This document shows, piece by piece, positions 37,194-46,618 of a stretch of 57,630 nt of DNA. This DNA is from Methanoregulaceae archaeon (GTDB lineage Archaea; Halobacteriota; Methanomicrobia; Methanomicrobiales; Methanospirillaceae): positions 1 through 57,630 of the forward strand of contig JAJFVA010000008.1 in NCBI GenBank assembly GCA_021371995.1. The letters run 5' to 3'. The notes beneath the pieces were generated by a model. It was given only the letters and a program-made list of their open reading frames with translations. It ran no database searches and was not told the origin of the DNA. Each line of letters opens with the position of its first letter. The first letter of the stretch is position 1. A program made the translations under genes and the position numbers.

Positions 37194-37387
37194 GAGAGCA
37201 GTAAAGATCGAATAGGATCAGCGAAGTATAATTATTTCCGGAATCTCCCGGGGATAAATGATGAACAAAAGGAATGCCTGATGCAGACATTTCTGGATAC
37301 AGCTGGAGGGATGCGGATGAGGAACCTGGTAATTCTTGCGTATTCAAAGTTACGCGTAAGTCTGGGGAGAAGAGGGGAGGTAGCAGG

Positions 37388-38818
37388 TCACCAGCTCATG
37401 AAAAGGGATTTTGTCCTGGTATAGGCATGATATGCAGAAACACCATTCTCCCTTCCCATCCCGCTCTCTTTTACCCCACCAAAAGGAATCTCTGGGGGGA
37501 GGGTAAGGTGACGATTCACCCAGACCACCCCTGCTCCTACTGATGAAAATACTTCACGTACTACGGAAAGATCACGTGTCCAGATCGATGCTCCAAGACC
37601 GTAACGCGTGGAATTTGCCTTTGAAATGGCAGTTTCGAGATCAGGCACCGGAACAATGGGAAGGACTGGTCCGAACACCTCCTCTTCCAGAAGAACACAT
37701 TCCGGGACGGTGTCAGTAACCAGTGTCGGGGCATAGAAGAACCCGTTCCCATAGGCAGGACCGGAAAGGACGTCTCCACCGGTGAGGATGGTACCCTGCC
37801 CTTTTCTCTCAACGGTATTCACAAAAGATATAATCCTGTCAAGCTGTGACCTGCCCGACAAAGGACCCATGTCGATAGCCGGATCCATTCCATCTCCCAC
37901 CTTCAGTTCTTCCACCCGCTTTTTAAGACGGGCGATGAACTCTTTTGCAATCTCGTGATGGACATACAGCCTTTTTACCGCGGTGCAGGTCTGGCCGGCA
38001 TTGTAGAACCTGCCCCTTACTGCACCGGCAACAGCGTTCCCAATATCAGCATCCTTCCAGACGATCATAGGATCGGATCCCCCGAGTTCAAGCGATACAT
38101 CCTTCAGATGGGATCCGGCGAGTTTTCGTACCCGGTCTCCGGTAACCCTGTCACCGGTAAAAGAAATCTTTCTTACTGCAGGATGCCTCACAATCCCCTC
38201 CCCCACCACCTCTCCCTTCCCGGTTACCACGTTCAGGACCCCTTCAGGAATGCCGGAACGTTCAAGAAGATACGCAAGAGACAGGCAGGTAAGGGGAGCA
38301 CCGGATGAAGGCTTAAATACCATGGTATTCCCGGCAAGCAATGCAGGAGCCAGTTTCCAGCCCATGATGACAGCAGGCATGTTCCAGGGGATGATGGCGC
38401 CGCAGACTCCGAGAGGTTCCCTCCTCACCAGGGCATCTCCCAAAGACCCCAGGTTGATAAAATCGCCCTGTAACGCTCCGGAAATTCCGGCATAAAATTC
38501 GAGGATGTTGGCATAACCCCTGATTTCATCCACCGAATCGCGGAGTGGCTTTCCCTGCTCAGTGGTAAGGAGCCGGGCAAGTTCTTTGTGCTGTTCCCTT
38601 ACCATTCCTGCCGCCCGGAAAAGTATCATACCCCGCTCCCTCGTGGTACGTTTTGCCCAGCCGTCATACGCAATAAGGGCGGAGCTGACCGCGTCTTCCA
38701 CTTCGTAGAGAGTACCCTCAGGCACCCGGTCGATCTCCTCTCCTGTGGCTGGGTTGATCACCGGAATCCACTTCTCATCCGCTGATGATACTTCCTTCCC
38801 ACCGATCCTCATCTGCAT
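37388..38818 (-). CDS. NAD(P)-dependent aldehyde dehydrogenase
   Basis: 476-residue aldehyde dehydrogenase. The catalytic Cys is in YNAGQTCTAVKR (about residue 280), the general base Glu in LELGGSDPM (about 246), the NAD loop is SFTGDRVTGDRV with the usual GS replaced by GD, and PWNMP (about 150) is the canonical Asn motif. Substrate could be succinate semialdehyde, lactaldehyde (a step in F420 side-chain lactate supply) or another small aldehyde. It lies convergent to the DUF3784-like gene and divergent from a phosphodiesterase. Confidence 0.88.
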   Translation of the reverse strand: MQMRIGGKEVSSADEKWIPVINPATGEEIDRVPEGTLYEVEDAVSSALIAYDGWAKRTTRERGMILFRAAGMVREQHKELARLLTTEQGKPLRDSVDEIRGYANILEFYAGISGALQGDFINLGSLGDALVRREPLGVCGAIIPWNMPAVIMGWKLAPALLAGNTMVFKPSSGAPLTCLSLAYLLERSGIPEGVLNVVTGKGEVVGEGIVRHPAVRKISFTGDRVTGDRVRKLAGSHLKDVSLELGGSDPMIVWKDADIGNAVAGAVRGRFYNAGQTCTAVKRLYVHHEIAKEFIARLKKRVEELKVGDGMDPAIDMGPLSGRSQLDRIISFVNTVERKGQGTILTGGDVLSGPAYGNGFFYAPTLVTDTVPECVLLEEEVFGPVLPIVPVPDLETAISKANSTRYGLGASIWTRDLSVVREVFSSVGAGVVWVNRHLTLPPEIPFGGVKESGMGRENGVSAYHAYTRTKSLFMSW

Positions 38819-38925
38819 GCAGAGAGAGTCTGCGTTAAGCCATTTAACCGTACCGGGAGGAGTAATAATGCGGTGTGGGAAGGCTCCTCCGGAACCATTT
38901 TACGCGCCACGCCCCCACCACAGAG

Positions 38926-39438
38926 ATGAGGTGCATCCCTTTGAGGATCGGCATACTGGGAGATACCCATGACCATATACCGAATCTAAAAAAAGCGGTG
39001 ACTCTCCTGAATCGTGAAGCGGAACAGCTCTTTCTTCATACCGGGGATTTCATCTCGCCGTTCGTGATCCCGGTGCTCTCTGATCTTCAAGGCGAAGTAA
39101 AAGGTGTGTACGGAAATAACGATGGGGACCATGACCTACTCCAGGAACGGTGCAGGGAGACGGGAAATGTCAGCATTCAGGGCAATTTTTTCGAGATGCA
39201 TTACGGAGGCATCCGAATAGCTCTCCTGCATGGCCATGAGAAGGCCCTTTTAGCCGATCTCATCGAAAGCGGGCTTTTCGATCTGGTGGTACACGGACAC
39301 TCCCACCACCCGTGTATTGGCAAAAATGGAGAAACGCTAGTGATCAATCCTGGCGAAGTATGCGGCTACCTGACCGGAAGCCCGACCTGCGCAGTGTACG
39401 ACACCGCAAACGATGAAGGCAGGATCCTTCGGATCTGA
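38926..39438 (+). CDS. MJ0936/YfcE-type metallophosphoesterase
   Basis: About 170 residues. Metal-binding motifs: GDTHDH (near residue 11), HTGDF, YGNNDGD (GNND, about residue 63), HGHEKA and HGHSHHP, as in MJ0936-like phosphodiesterases. ATG 38926 yields the family start RIGILGDTHDH within the first dozen residues; the upstream in-frame ATG at 38875 adds sequence not found in the family. By homology it may hydrolyse phosphodiesters. It is followed by an anion transporter 51 bases on. Confidence 0.88.
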   Translation: MRCIPLRIGILGDTHDHIPNLKKAVTLLNREAEQLFLHTGDFISPFVIPVLSDLQGEVKGVYGNNDGDHDLLQERCRETGNVSIQGNFFEMHYGGIRIALLHGHEKALLADLIESGLFDLVVHGHSHHPCIGKNGETLVINPGEVCGYLTGSPTCAVYDTANDEGRILRI

Positions 39439-39489
39439 TGGAGATGAATAGTACAGGTTCATAGGTGATTACGTCTCATTATTCACTTC

Positions 39490-41010
39490 ATGCAAAAAGC
39501 GGTCGGGATTATCGGCGGGTTACTTGTTTTTGCTGTAATTGCCCTCATTCCGCTGGATCCCGTAACGTTTCCTTTTCCGGCACAGCTTGCAGCAGCAGTA
39601 ACCGGCCTGATGGTGGTCTGGTGGATCACCGAGGCAATCCCGATCTATGCCACAGCACTTGTCCCTCTTGTCTTATTCCCCATTCTTGGGATCCTTTCAC
39701 CGAAAGAAGCGGCGGTCTCATACGCAGATCAGACGGTTTTTCTTTTCATGGGCGGTTTTTTTATCGCTGCGGCCATGATGCGGTGGAACCTTCACAGACG
39801 AATCGCACTCAATGTCATCAGCCTTGCCGGTTCAGGGACAAAGAAGCTCGTGCTGGGATTTATGGCTGCCACAGCGTTTCTGTCGATGTGGATCTCCAAC
39901 ACTGCCACAGCGATGATGATGATTCCAATCGCTCTGGCCTTGGTCTCGACCCTTATGCCCGGGGTGATGACCGAAAAATCCGATGAACAGAGCGGTCAGA
40001 AGCAGTTTGCCACCTGCCTTCTCCTCGGCGTCGCTTATGCTGCAACCATCGGGGGGATGGCAACGCTTATCGGGACTCCGCCGAACGGAATCCTTGTTGC
40101 CCAGATATCAAGTATATTCCCCGAAGCACCCGAGATCGATTTCTTCTCATGGATGACTTTTGCCGTACCATTCATGGTCCTTTTCATCCTCATCGCATGG
40201 CTCTGGCTTACAACAGTCACCCACCGGCATATGCCTGATAAGATATCCGGGAGCAGGGATATGATCGTACATGAGCTGAGGGATCTTGGCCCGTTAAAAA
40301 CCGGGGAGAAATGGACCCTCCTTATTTTCCTTTCCGTTGCGCTTGCCTGGATATTCAGGACACCAAAGGTGATCGGCACTCTTGTTATTCCAGGAATCAC
40401 GACGTATATCCCCGGGGTTACTGACGCTACCATCGCGATCTGCGGGGCTTTAATCCTTTTTATGCTCCCCGTTGATGCGAAGAAAGGGATCTTTACCCTT
40501 GACTGGGAATCAGCAAAAGGGATTCCCTGGGGGATCCTCATCCTGTTCGGGGGAGGAATCTGCCTATCCGAGGGAATCATTGCGAGTGGGCTTGCTGAGT
40601 TGGTCGCCAATTCATTCACCCTTCTTGCGGTACTCCCTCTCGTAGTGATTGTGCTCCTGATCACCCTCTTTATAACATTTCTCAATGAGGTGGTTTCAAA
40701 CACGGCGATGGCATCGATCATGGTCCCGCTGATGGCAATCACAGCAGTATCGATGGATATCAATCCGATGATGCTGATGGTTCCTGCAGCCCTCGCCTCG
40801 TCACTCGGTTTTATGCTCCCGGTAGGGACACCGCCAAATGCGATCGCCTATGGGACAGGACATATTTCGACGAGAGAGATGGCCCGGGCAGGTTTTGCCC
40901 TGAACATCATCGGTTGCATCCTGATTACCATCTTCATGACGTTCATAATCCCAGCATCGCTCGGGATCTCTCCTGACCTTCCTGCATGGGCAGTTATACC
41001 CGGGAAGTAA
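39490..41010 (+). CDS. SLC13/DASS family sodium-anion symporter
   Basis: 506 residues with roughly 11-13 hydrophobic helices. The two Na+/substrate motifs are SNTATA (about residue 137) with GTPPNG (about 196) and the repeat-related SNTAMAS and GTPPNAIAYGTG (near 405 and 443). WWITEAIP near the N-terminus is also typical. Likely substrates are dicarboxylates such as succinate or malate, or phosphate/sulfate. Its 3' end overlaps a convergent gene by 17 bases. Confidence 0.9.
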   Translation: MQKAVGIIGGLLVFAVIALIPLDPVTFPFPAQLAAAVTGLMVVWWITEAIPIYATALVPLVLFPILGILSPKEAAVSYADQTVFLFMGGFFIAAAMMRWNLHRRIALNVISLAGSGTKKLVLGFMAATAFLSMWISNTATAMMMIPIALALVSTLMPGVMTEKSDEQSGQKQFATCLLLGVAYAATIGGMATLIGTPPNGILVAQISSIFPEAPEIDFFSWMTFAVPFMVLFILIAWLWLTTVTHRHMPDKISGSRDMIVHELRDLGPLKTGEKWTLLIFLSVALAWIFRTPKVIGTLVIPGITTYIPGVTDATIAICGALILFMLPVDAKKGIFTLDWESAKGIPWGILILFGGGICLSEGIIASGLAELVANSFTLLAVLPLVVIVLLITLFITFLNEVVSNTAMASIMVPLMAITAVSMDINPMMLMVPAALASSLGFMLPVGTPPNAIAYGTGHISTREMARAGFALNIIGCILITIFMTFIIPASLGISPDLPAWAVIPGK

Positions 41011-42253
41011 GCCGGGAGAGATTCTGTGAAACGGACGAGAGAAGGGAAAAAACCCAGTCTCTTTCAAATGCCTCCCCCGAAAATCCCGCAGAGAGAGTAA
41101 GTTGCCCCCGGTGGGTACAGGCAGCAAGACCAAAGCCGGGAGGGTATTCCACAGGGCCGAGTATCCATGCAGCTCTTACAGGGACACTATACTCAGTGAC
41201 GCCTTCCGGGATGACACCCAGATTTGTAAAAAAGGGATTCTTCCCCAGAAGCCCGTCACGGGTCTTCTTTTCCATCTCCGTCAGCTCTTTTTCAACATGC
41301 CTGAACCCCGTATCAAACTCCCTGCATAGAAACATCGCTGCTCCAATCCCGGCATGTCCGGATTTACAATCGTACATCAGGTCGTGGATTTGACGGACTG
41401 TTCCAGGAAGATCTGGTTGTCGAGGAATTTGTACTGGCAGTTCAAATGCCACGGAAAGGTTGGCAAGGGAGGGATACATATCGGGTGAGAGGTACCGTCT
41501 CAAATCGATCGACGTAAGAACCGGGTTACAGGTTCCCGCAGGTACATGTATCGATTCAGCAAGGGCAAGGACATACGAAGCAAGAAGGAGATCATTGACC
41601 GTGATTCCATGGATGCGGGCATACTGCCGGATGAGGGAAAACAACTCTTTTTCAATGATCTGTGTTGCATACTGTCTGTTACCTCTCCCAAACGATTTGA
41701 ACGGGATATTCCATGCCCCCTGCCATTTCCCCGGCTGCCCCAATGATTTCTTGCGTTCGGCAGCAGAAATAAGGGAAAAAATGCTGTTAAAAGATCTGTC
41801 ATGAGAGTTCCCTGCCGGTAAGTAATCCCCCTCGCATTTTTTGGAGCGGTAAAGCCGGGCAATGAGACTTCCAAAAGATTTCACCCCATAAGCATCAGTA
41901 ATGGTGTGGTTGAAGGAGATGCAGAGCAGGTCGTCATCTGACCGAAGAAGCCTGATACGTACCATCGGCCCTCTCAATGGATCGAGAGGTGTTGCAAGCA
42001 AATCTTCAAGGGTGTGATCCAGATCACTGGTCCGGATACAGGCCCAGGCCGGCATTTCAGAATCAGGACAGGCAGGTTCGAAAAATGGTGTCTCTCCAGG
42101 GATAAATTTCATCCCTGTGAGAGGTTCGGCACATAGAGCTTCTCGTACAGCCAGATCCAGTAATGTATCATCAACATGTCCTTCAAAACGGATAACAAGA
42201 TGGATCATCTGGTCCCATATGGTCTTTAAGAGAAAGTTCCACTGGTCATTCAC
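40994..42253 (-). CDS. Condensation-domain/alcohol acyltransferase superfamily protein
   Basis: 419 residues with the acyltransferase-type active-site motif in SFNHTITDAYG (about residues 110-120; compare HHxxxDG), where the His and Asp are kept but the first His is Asn and the Gly is one residue late. The C-terminal half contains the LRRYLSPDMYPSLANLSVAF and NLGVIPEG-like segments seen in condensation and wax-ester/PapA5-type enzymes. No carrier-protein or adenylation partner is nearby. An acyl transfer reaction is likely but the substrate is unknown. It is convergent with, and overlaps, the transporter gene. Confidence 0.7.
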   Translation of the reverse strand: MNDQWNFLLKTIWDQMIHLVIRFEGHVDDTLLDLAVREALCAEPLTGMKFIPGETPFFEPACPDSEMPAWACIRTSDLDHTLEDLLATPLDPLRGPMVRIRLLRSDDDLLCISFNHTITDAYGVKSFGSLIARLYRSKKCEGDYLPAGNSHDRSFNSIFSLISAAERKKSLGQPGKWQGAWNIPFKSFGRGNRQYATQIIEKELFSLIRQYARIHGITVNDLLLASYVLALAESIHVPAGTCNPVLTSIDLRRYLSPDMYPSLANLSVAFELPVQIPRQPDLPGTVRQIHDLMYDCKSGHAGIGAAMFLCREFDTGFRHVEKELTEMEKKTRDGLLGKNPFFTNLGVIPEGVTEYSVPVRAAWILGPVEYPPGFGLAACTHRGQLTLSAGFSGEAFERDWVFSLLSSVSQNLSRLTSRV

Positions 42254-42436
42254 CGATGCCGGAATAGTCGGCCCCCCCCATTGTCGATTACCGGTTCTTC
42301 CTGTCGTTTGTCCTGCCCCCGGTTGTACTCCCCAGTATTGGGTTACAGGCTATAACAAACTCTTTGACAAGCATGAGATCAATGACAGAATTCTCTAGAA
42401 CTGCGGGTAGCAGCCCGGTTCATCAATACACTAAAC

Positions 42437-42466
42437 TATACAACAATGTATATATTTATACAATAC
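42437..42466 (+). promoter_or_regulatory. trpB2 promoter and operator-like inverted repeat
   Basis: TGTATATATTTATACA (42447-42462) is a near-perfect inverted repeat with 6-base arms that also forms the TATA region. ATG 42480 lies 24-25 bases from its centre and has no ribosome site, suggesting a leaderless mRNA. A 30-base segment from 42437 matches the trp-operon promoter from 47098 at 22 positions. Confidence 0.65.
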
Positions 42467-42479
42467 ATACTACGTATCC

Positions 42480-43838
42480 ATGCAGACAAAGATACTCCTT
42501 GATGAAGAGAAGATCCCGAAGCGGTGGTACAATATCCTCGCAGATCTCCCTTCCCCCATGGATCCCCCCCTCAATCCCCAGACAAAAAAACCGGTAGGCC
42601 CGGATGACCTCGCAGTCATCTTTCCGATGGAACTGATACGGCAGGAGATGAGTCCCGACCGTTTTATCGACATCCCTGAAGAAGTAAGGGATGTTCTCCG
42701 GCTCTGGAGGCCAAGCCCGCTTTACCGGGCAAGGCGGCTTGAGCAGGCCCTGAAAACTCCTGCGAAGATCTACTATAAATGGGAAGGCGTAAGTCCGGCC
42801 GGGAGCCACAAGCCGAATACCGCCGTACCCCAGGCGTATTATAACATGAAAGAAGGGGTCGAGAGGATTGCCACCGAAACCGGGGCGGGTCAGTGGGGAT
42901 CTGCCCTTGCCTTTGCCACGATGCTGTATGATATCGAATGTACTATCTACATGGTCCGGGCAAGCTACACGCAAAAACCCTACCGAAAATCCATGATGCA
43001 GGTATGGGGTGCCGAATGCATACCGAGCCCGAGCACAAAAACGAATGCAGGACGCGCCATGCTCGAAAAAGACCCTGATACACCAGGAAGTCTCGGTGTC
43101 GCAATATCAGAGGCGGTGGAGGATGCAGCCACCCATAACAACACCCATTACTCGCTTGGTTCTGTCCTCAATCATGTCTGTCTTCACCAGACGGTCATAG
43201 GTCTCGAATCCCGGGACCAGCTTGCATCGGTGGAATCATATCCCGATGTTGTGATCGGTTGTGTAGGCGGAGGATCCAATTTTGCGGGGATATCCTTCCC
43301 ATTTGCAGGGGATAAGCTGACCGGCAAACACCCGGATGTGGATATCGTTGCGGTCGAGCCAGCTTCCTGCCCGACACTTACAAAAGGTCTCTATGCATAC
43401 GATTTCGGGGACGAGGCAGGCCTGACTCCCATTATGAAGATGTACACGCTTGGACATGACTTCATCCCGCCCTCCATCCATGCAGGGGGGCTCAGGTATC
43501 ACGGGGACTCCCCGATCGTCTCAAAACTGGTCCATGACGGTGTGATGAGGGCAGTTTCTTATCATCAGACCGAGGTCTTTGATGCAGCCCAGACGTTCGC
43601 ACGGAGTGAAGGAATCATCGTTGCCCCGGAGACATCACATGCGGTGAAAGCCGCGATTGATGAAGCACTGAAGTGCCGGAAGACTGGTGAGGCAAAGACC
43701 ATCCTCTTTAACGCATCAGGCCATGGCAACTTCGATATGTCTGCATATGATGCCTATTATGCAGGGAAACTGGTGGATTACGAGTACCCGGATGCCCTGA
43801 TCCGGGAAGCGCTCGGCCGGCTTCCGAAAGTACCATGA
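42480..43838 (+). CDS. trpB2: Tryptophan synthase beta chain, TrpB2 type
   Basis: PLP enzyme making tryptophan from indole and serine without the usual TrpA partner contacts. The PLP lysine is K111 in AGSHKPNTA, and [20 protein letters not shown] and [10 protein letters not shown] are family motifs; TrpB2 has the SHKPN form rather than the AHKLN of TrpB1. Length of 452 residues exceeds TrpB1 (390 residues at 51595). It is separately transcribed from its own promoter sharing elements with the trp operon. It may salvage indole or act when the operon is off. Confidence 0.93.
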   Translation: MQTKILLDEEKIPKRWYNILADLPSPMDPPLNPQTKKPVGPDDLAVIFPMELIRQEMSPDRFIDIPEEVRDVLRLWRPSPLYRARRLEQALKTPAKIYYKWEGVSPAGSHKPNTAVPQAYYNMKEGVERIATETGAGQWGSALAFATMLYDIECTIYMVRASYTQKPYRKSMMQVWGAECIPSPSTKTNAGRAMLEKDPDTPGSLGVAISEAVEDAATHNNTHYSLGSVLNHVCLHQTVIGLESRDQLASVESYPDVVIGCVGGGSNFAGISFPFAGDKLTGKHPDVDIVAVEPASCPTLTKGLYAYDFGDEAGLTPIMKMYTLGHDFIPPSIHAGGLRYHGDSPIVSKLVHDGVMRAVSYHQTEVFDAAQTFARSEGIIVAPETSHAVKAAIDEALKCRKTGEAKTILFNASGHGNFDMSAYDAYYAGKLVDYEYPDALIREALGRLPKVP

Positions 43839-43904
43839 GAGGATCTCTCCCTCCTCCCTCCTCTGACCAATAACGGGTATATACGATACCATCTTTTTTC
43901 CTTA

Positions 43905-45029
43905 ATGATGCTCACTATCGGATTTCTGGTCAATCCTATCGCCGGGATGGGTGGCGCCGTGGGACTCAAAGGGACGGATGGATTGTTATCAGAAGCAATC
44001 CGGAGGGGTGCAGAGCCGGAGGCGGGTCAACGTGCCCTTGCGGCACTGCGCCCGCTCAAAGAATTGCAACTCCGCTTTTTAAGTTGTTCCGGTGGGATGG
44101 GGGAGGATGCACTCAGGTCTGCAGGCATCACTGGTTTTGAAGTGGTATATAAGACCCCGGAAGTCACATCCTCCGATGATACCAGGAAAGCCTGCCAGAT
44201 GTTTTCTGATCGGGGGGTTGAACTGATCTTGTTCTGCGGGGGGGATGGGACAGCCCGAGATGTCTATGACACAGTCCTCGACCGTGTTCCGGTGCTTGGC
44301 ATCCCTGCAGGTGTGAAGATGTATTCTGCCATTTTCGCTGTAACTCCTGAGGCAGCAGCGGAAATCGTTCATCATTGGGTATCATCCCCGCCGCATCTCC
44401 GTGACGCTGAGATTGTCGATGTGGATGAAGAGGCATACCGGTGCGGAGAACTTCGGACCCGGTTACATGGATATGCAAAAAGTCCATACCACCCGGGCCT
44501 GGTGCAGGGAACAAAACAGGTATGGGAGGACCAGGATGAGGAAAGGGCAAAAGCAGGTATTGGAAGGTTTCTTTCTGAGGTGATTCAGGGAACTCCGGAA
44601 ATCCTTTACCTGCTAGGACCAGGTAGTACAACCGGGGCAATTGCACGTCAGCTTGGTGTTGAAAAGACCCTGCTTGGGTTTGACGCAGTTATGCGGGGAA
44701 CGCTAATTGCATCTGACCTTAACGAGAAAGGGATGCTAGGGATGCTGTCCGGGCATGGAAGATGCCGGCTGATCGTCAGCATTATCGGGGCCCAGGGCTC
44801 TGTCCTCGGTAGGGGTACCCAGCAGGTCAGCCCGAAAGTGCTCCGGAAGATTGGTGTTGAGAATGTAATTGTTGTTGCCACACCTCACAAACTATCAGAG
44901 ACTCCTCTCCTGTTTGTTGATACTGGCGACGTAGAACTTGATGCGGCATTTGGCGAGTATTTCTCTGTTATATCAGGGTACCATATCGCCCAGAGAAAGC
45001 GGATCGGGAGGGTAAGTTCCGGGATTTGA
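43905..45029 (+). CDS. ATP-NAD kinase-like protein (COG3199)
   Basis: 374 residues of the diacylglycerol/NAD kinase fold. The nucleotide motif is FCGGDGTARDV (about residues 114-124) with GIPAGVKMYSAIF downstream, and the N-terminus GFLVNPIAGMGG is the family start. This COG3199 group is distinct from standard PpnK NAD kinases; NADP synthesis or phosphorylation of a related polyol/nucleotide is possible. It is 66 bases after trpB2 on the same strand and 171 bases before the ThiC paralogue. The link to tryptophan is positional only. Confidence 0.85.
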   Translation: MMLTIGFLVNPIAGMGGAVGLKGTDGLLSEAIRRGAEPEAGQRALAALRPLKELQLRFLSCSGGMGEDALRSAGITGFEVVYKTPEVTSSDDTRKACQMFSDRGVELILFCGGDGTARDVYDTVLDRVPVLGIPAGVKMYSAIFAVTPEAAAEIVHHWVSSPPHLRDAEIVDVDEEAYRCGELRTRLHGYAKSPYHPGLVQGTKQVWEDQDEERAKAGIGRFLSEVIQGTPEILYLLGPGSTTGAIARQLGVEKTLLGFDAVMRGTLIASDLNEKGMLGMLSGHGRCRLIVSIIGAQGSVLGRGTQQVSPKVLRKIGVENVIVVATPHKLSETPLLFVDTGDVELDAAFGEYFSVISGYHIAQRKRIGRVSSGI

Positions 45030-45200
45030 TCCAATCATCTTTTCTATCCTGTTATTCCATGCTCTTTCATGCGTCCCCGCGTTTTCTATTACAAAATGCC
45101 ATCAACCCGAACGAATCGATCACCTGATTGCGGCTCTGTCAGGGTGATCGGGATTCCCGGTTAGTAAGAGGAAAATAGTCTATCAGGAAAAGGCAGGACA

Positions 45201-46445
45201 ATGAAGACAGAATCTGATGCTGCAATGGAAGGAACGATCACCGGGCGTGTAGAAAAGGTTGCTTCTGATGAAGGGATCGAAGCAAAGATCCTCGCGGAGC
45301 GGGTTGCCGAAGGGAGCGTGGTTATCATGCACACGAGGCGGGCTGCAGTCGGTATTGGGCAGGGGCTCAGAACCAAGGTTAACGCGAATATCGGCACCTC
45401 TCCAGCGTTTTGCAACCCGGACGAGGAGGTGGAAAAAGCCAGGGTCGCCGAAAAGTACGGGGCGGATACCATCAGCGATCTCTCCATGGCAGGTGATATT
45501 TCCGGGATAAGGAAACGCATTTCCGCTGCCACCTCCCTGCCCCTGACCACCGTTCCTGTGTATCAGGCAGTTGCCGAAACATGCCTTGAAAATCTGACCA
45601 GTGACGACCTGATCCGGACCATCAGGATGCAGGCACATGAGGGGATCAGCTCGCTTGTTCTGCATATGATCTCACGAAATACCCTGAGGCACATACAGGA
45701 ATGTCCCAGGATTCTCGGGATTGTTTCAAAAGGAGGGTCAATGATGGCGGCTCATATGATCCTTGGGAAATGTGAGAATCCTTACCTTGAATATTTTGAC
45801 GAGATACTTACAATCGCAAAAAAGCATGACATTGTAATCTCCCTTGGGAATACCATGCGCAGCGGGTGTATCAGTGATGCCAGGGATCATCTCCAGGTGG
45901 AAGAGATGCATGCGAATATCTCTCTCGCCAACAGGGCGCATGAAGAAGGGGTCCAGGTAATTATTGAAGGGGTAGGCGGTCACGTGCATGCTCGCATGAT
46001 TTCGCGATACATAAGGGAATATAAAAAAATAATGCCGTATCCGCTCTTTGTTGCAGGGCCGCTCCCGACTGACGTTGCAATGGGCTATGACCATATCGCA
46101 GGCTGTGTCGGGGCATCACTTGCTGCAGGAGCCGGGGCGGATTACCTCTGTTACCTGACACCTGCTGAACATATCGGGCTTCCTAACAGAGCAGAGGTGA
46201 AGGAAGGACTGATTGCGTTCAGGATAGCTGCACATATCGGGGATACAATCAAGTATGGAAGTGTTGCAAAGGATGAGGCTCTTGCCAGAAGAAGGGCAGC
46301 ACTTGACTGGAAAGGCCAGGCCGCACTGGCACTTGACCCGGAGAGGGCAGGTCTGGAAAACCCCCAGGGAATGCCATGCAGCATGTGCGGGCCATTCTGT
46401 GCTATCAGAGTCATGAAGGAGTTCTGCTATAACGGTCCTCCCTGA
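45201..46445 (+). CDS. ThiC paralogue, candidate 5-hydroxybenzimidazole synthase (BzaF-like)
   Basis: 414-residue radical SAM protein of the ThiC superfamily. It retains NANIGTS, VPVYQA, GPLPTDVAMGYDH, TPAEHIGLP and the C-terminal cluster CSMCGPFC (CX2CX4C). It differs from the ThiC at 26439: DLSMAGDIS replaces DLSTGGNL, and EGVGGHVHAR replaces the EGPGHLP metal-site motif. ThiC paralogues named BzaA/B/F convert the same substrate, AIR, to 5-hydroxybenzimidazole for cobamides, and many methanogens make hydroxybenzimidazolyl cobamide. That assignment is an inference; a second thiamine enzyme or an unknown AIR-derived product remain possible. Confidence 0.75.
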   Translation: MKTESDAAMEGTITGRVEKVASDEGIEAKILAERVAEGSVVIMHTRRAAVGIGQGLRTKVNANIGTSPAFCNPDEEVEKARVAEKYGADTISDLSMAGDISGIRKRISAATSLPLTTVPVYQAVAETCLENLTSDDLIRTIRMQAHEGISSLVLHMISRNTLRHIQECPRILGIVSKGGSMMAAHMILGKCENPYLEYFDEILTIAKKHDIVISLGNTMRSGCISDARDHLQVEEMHANISLANRAHEEGVQVIIEGVGGHVHARMISRYIREYKKIMPYPLFVAGPLPTDVAMGYDHIAGCVGASLAAGAGADYLCYLTPAEHIGLPNRAEVKEGLIAFRIAAHIGDTIKYGSVAKDEALARRRAALDWKGQAALALDPERAGLENPQGMPCSMCGPFCAIRVMKEFCYNGPP

Positions 46446-46618
46446 GTATTCCGAAGAAAAATTTTCCTGGCAATAGTTTCCTAATCCGGCGGTCTTCTGT
46501 CAACCATGAAAACGACCAGATTCCTTAAAGGCAGATGAGTCAGGTATAGCATGAGAGCACCTTCATTCCCCCCGCCTAATGTTTATATTCACCTGTTCTG
46601 ACCAGGATACCGTTTCAT

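Noticed and set aside
38875-38925. Upstream start of the metallophosphoesterase
   Set aside because: The added 17 residues are not family-like; ATG 38926 gives the usual distance to GDTHDH.
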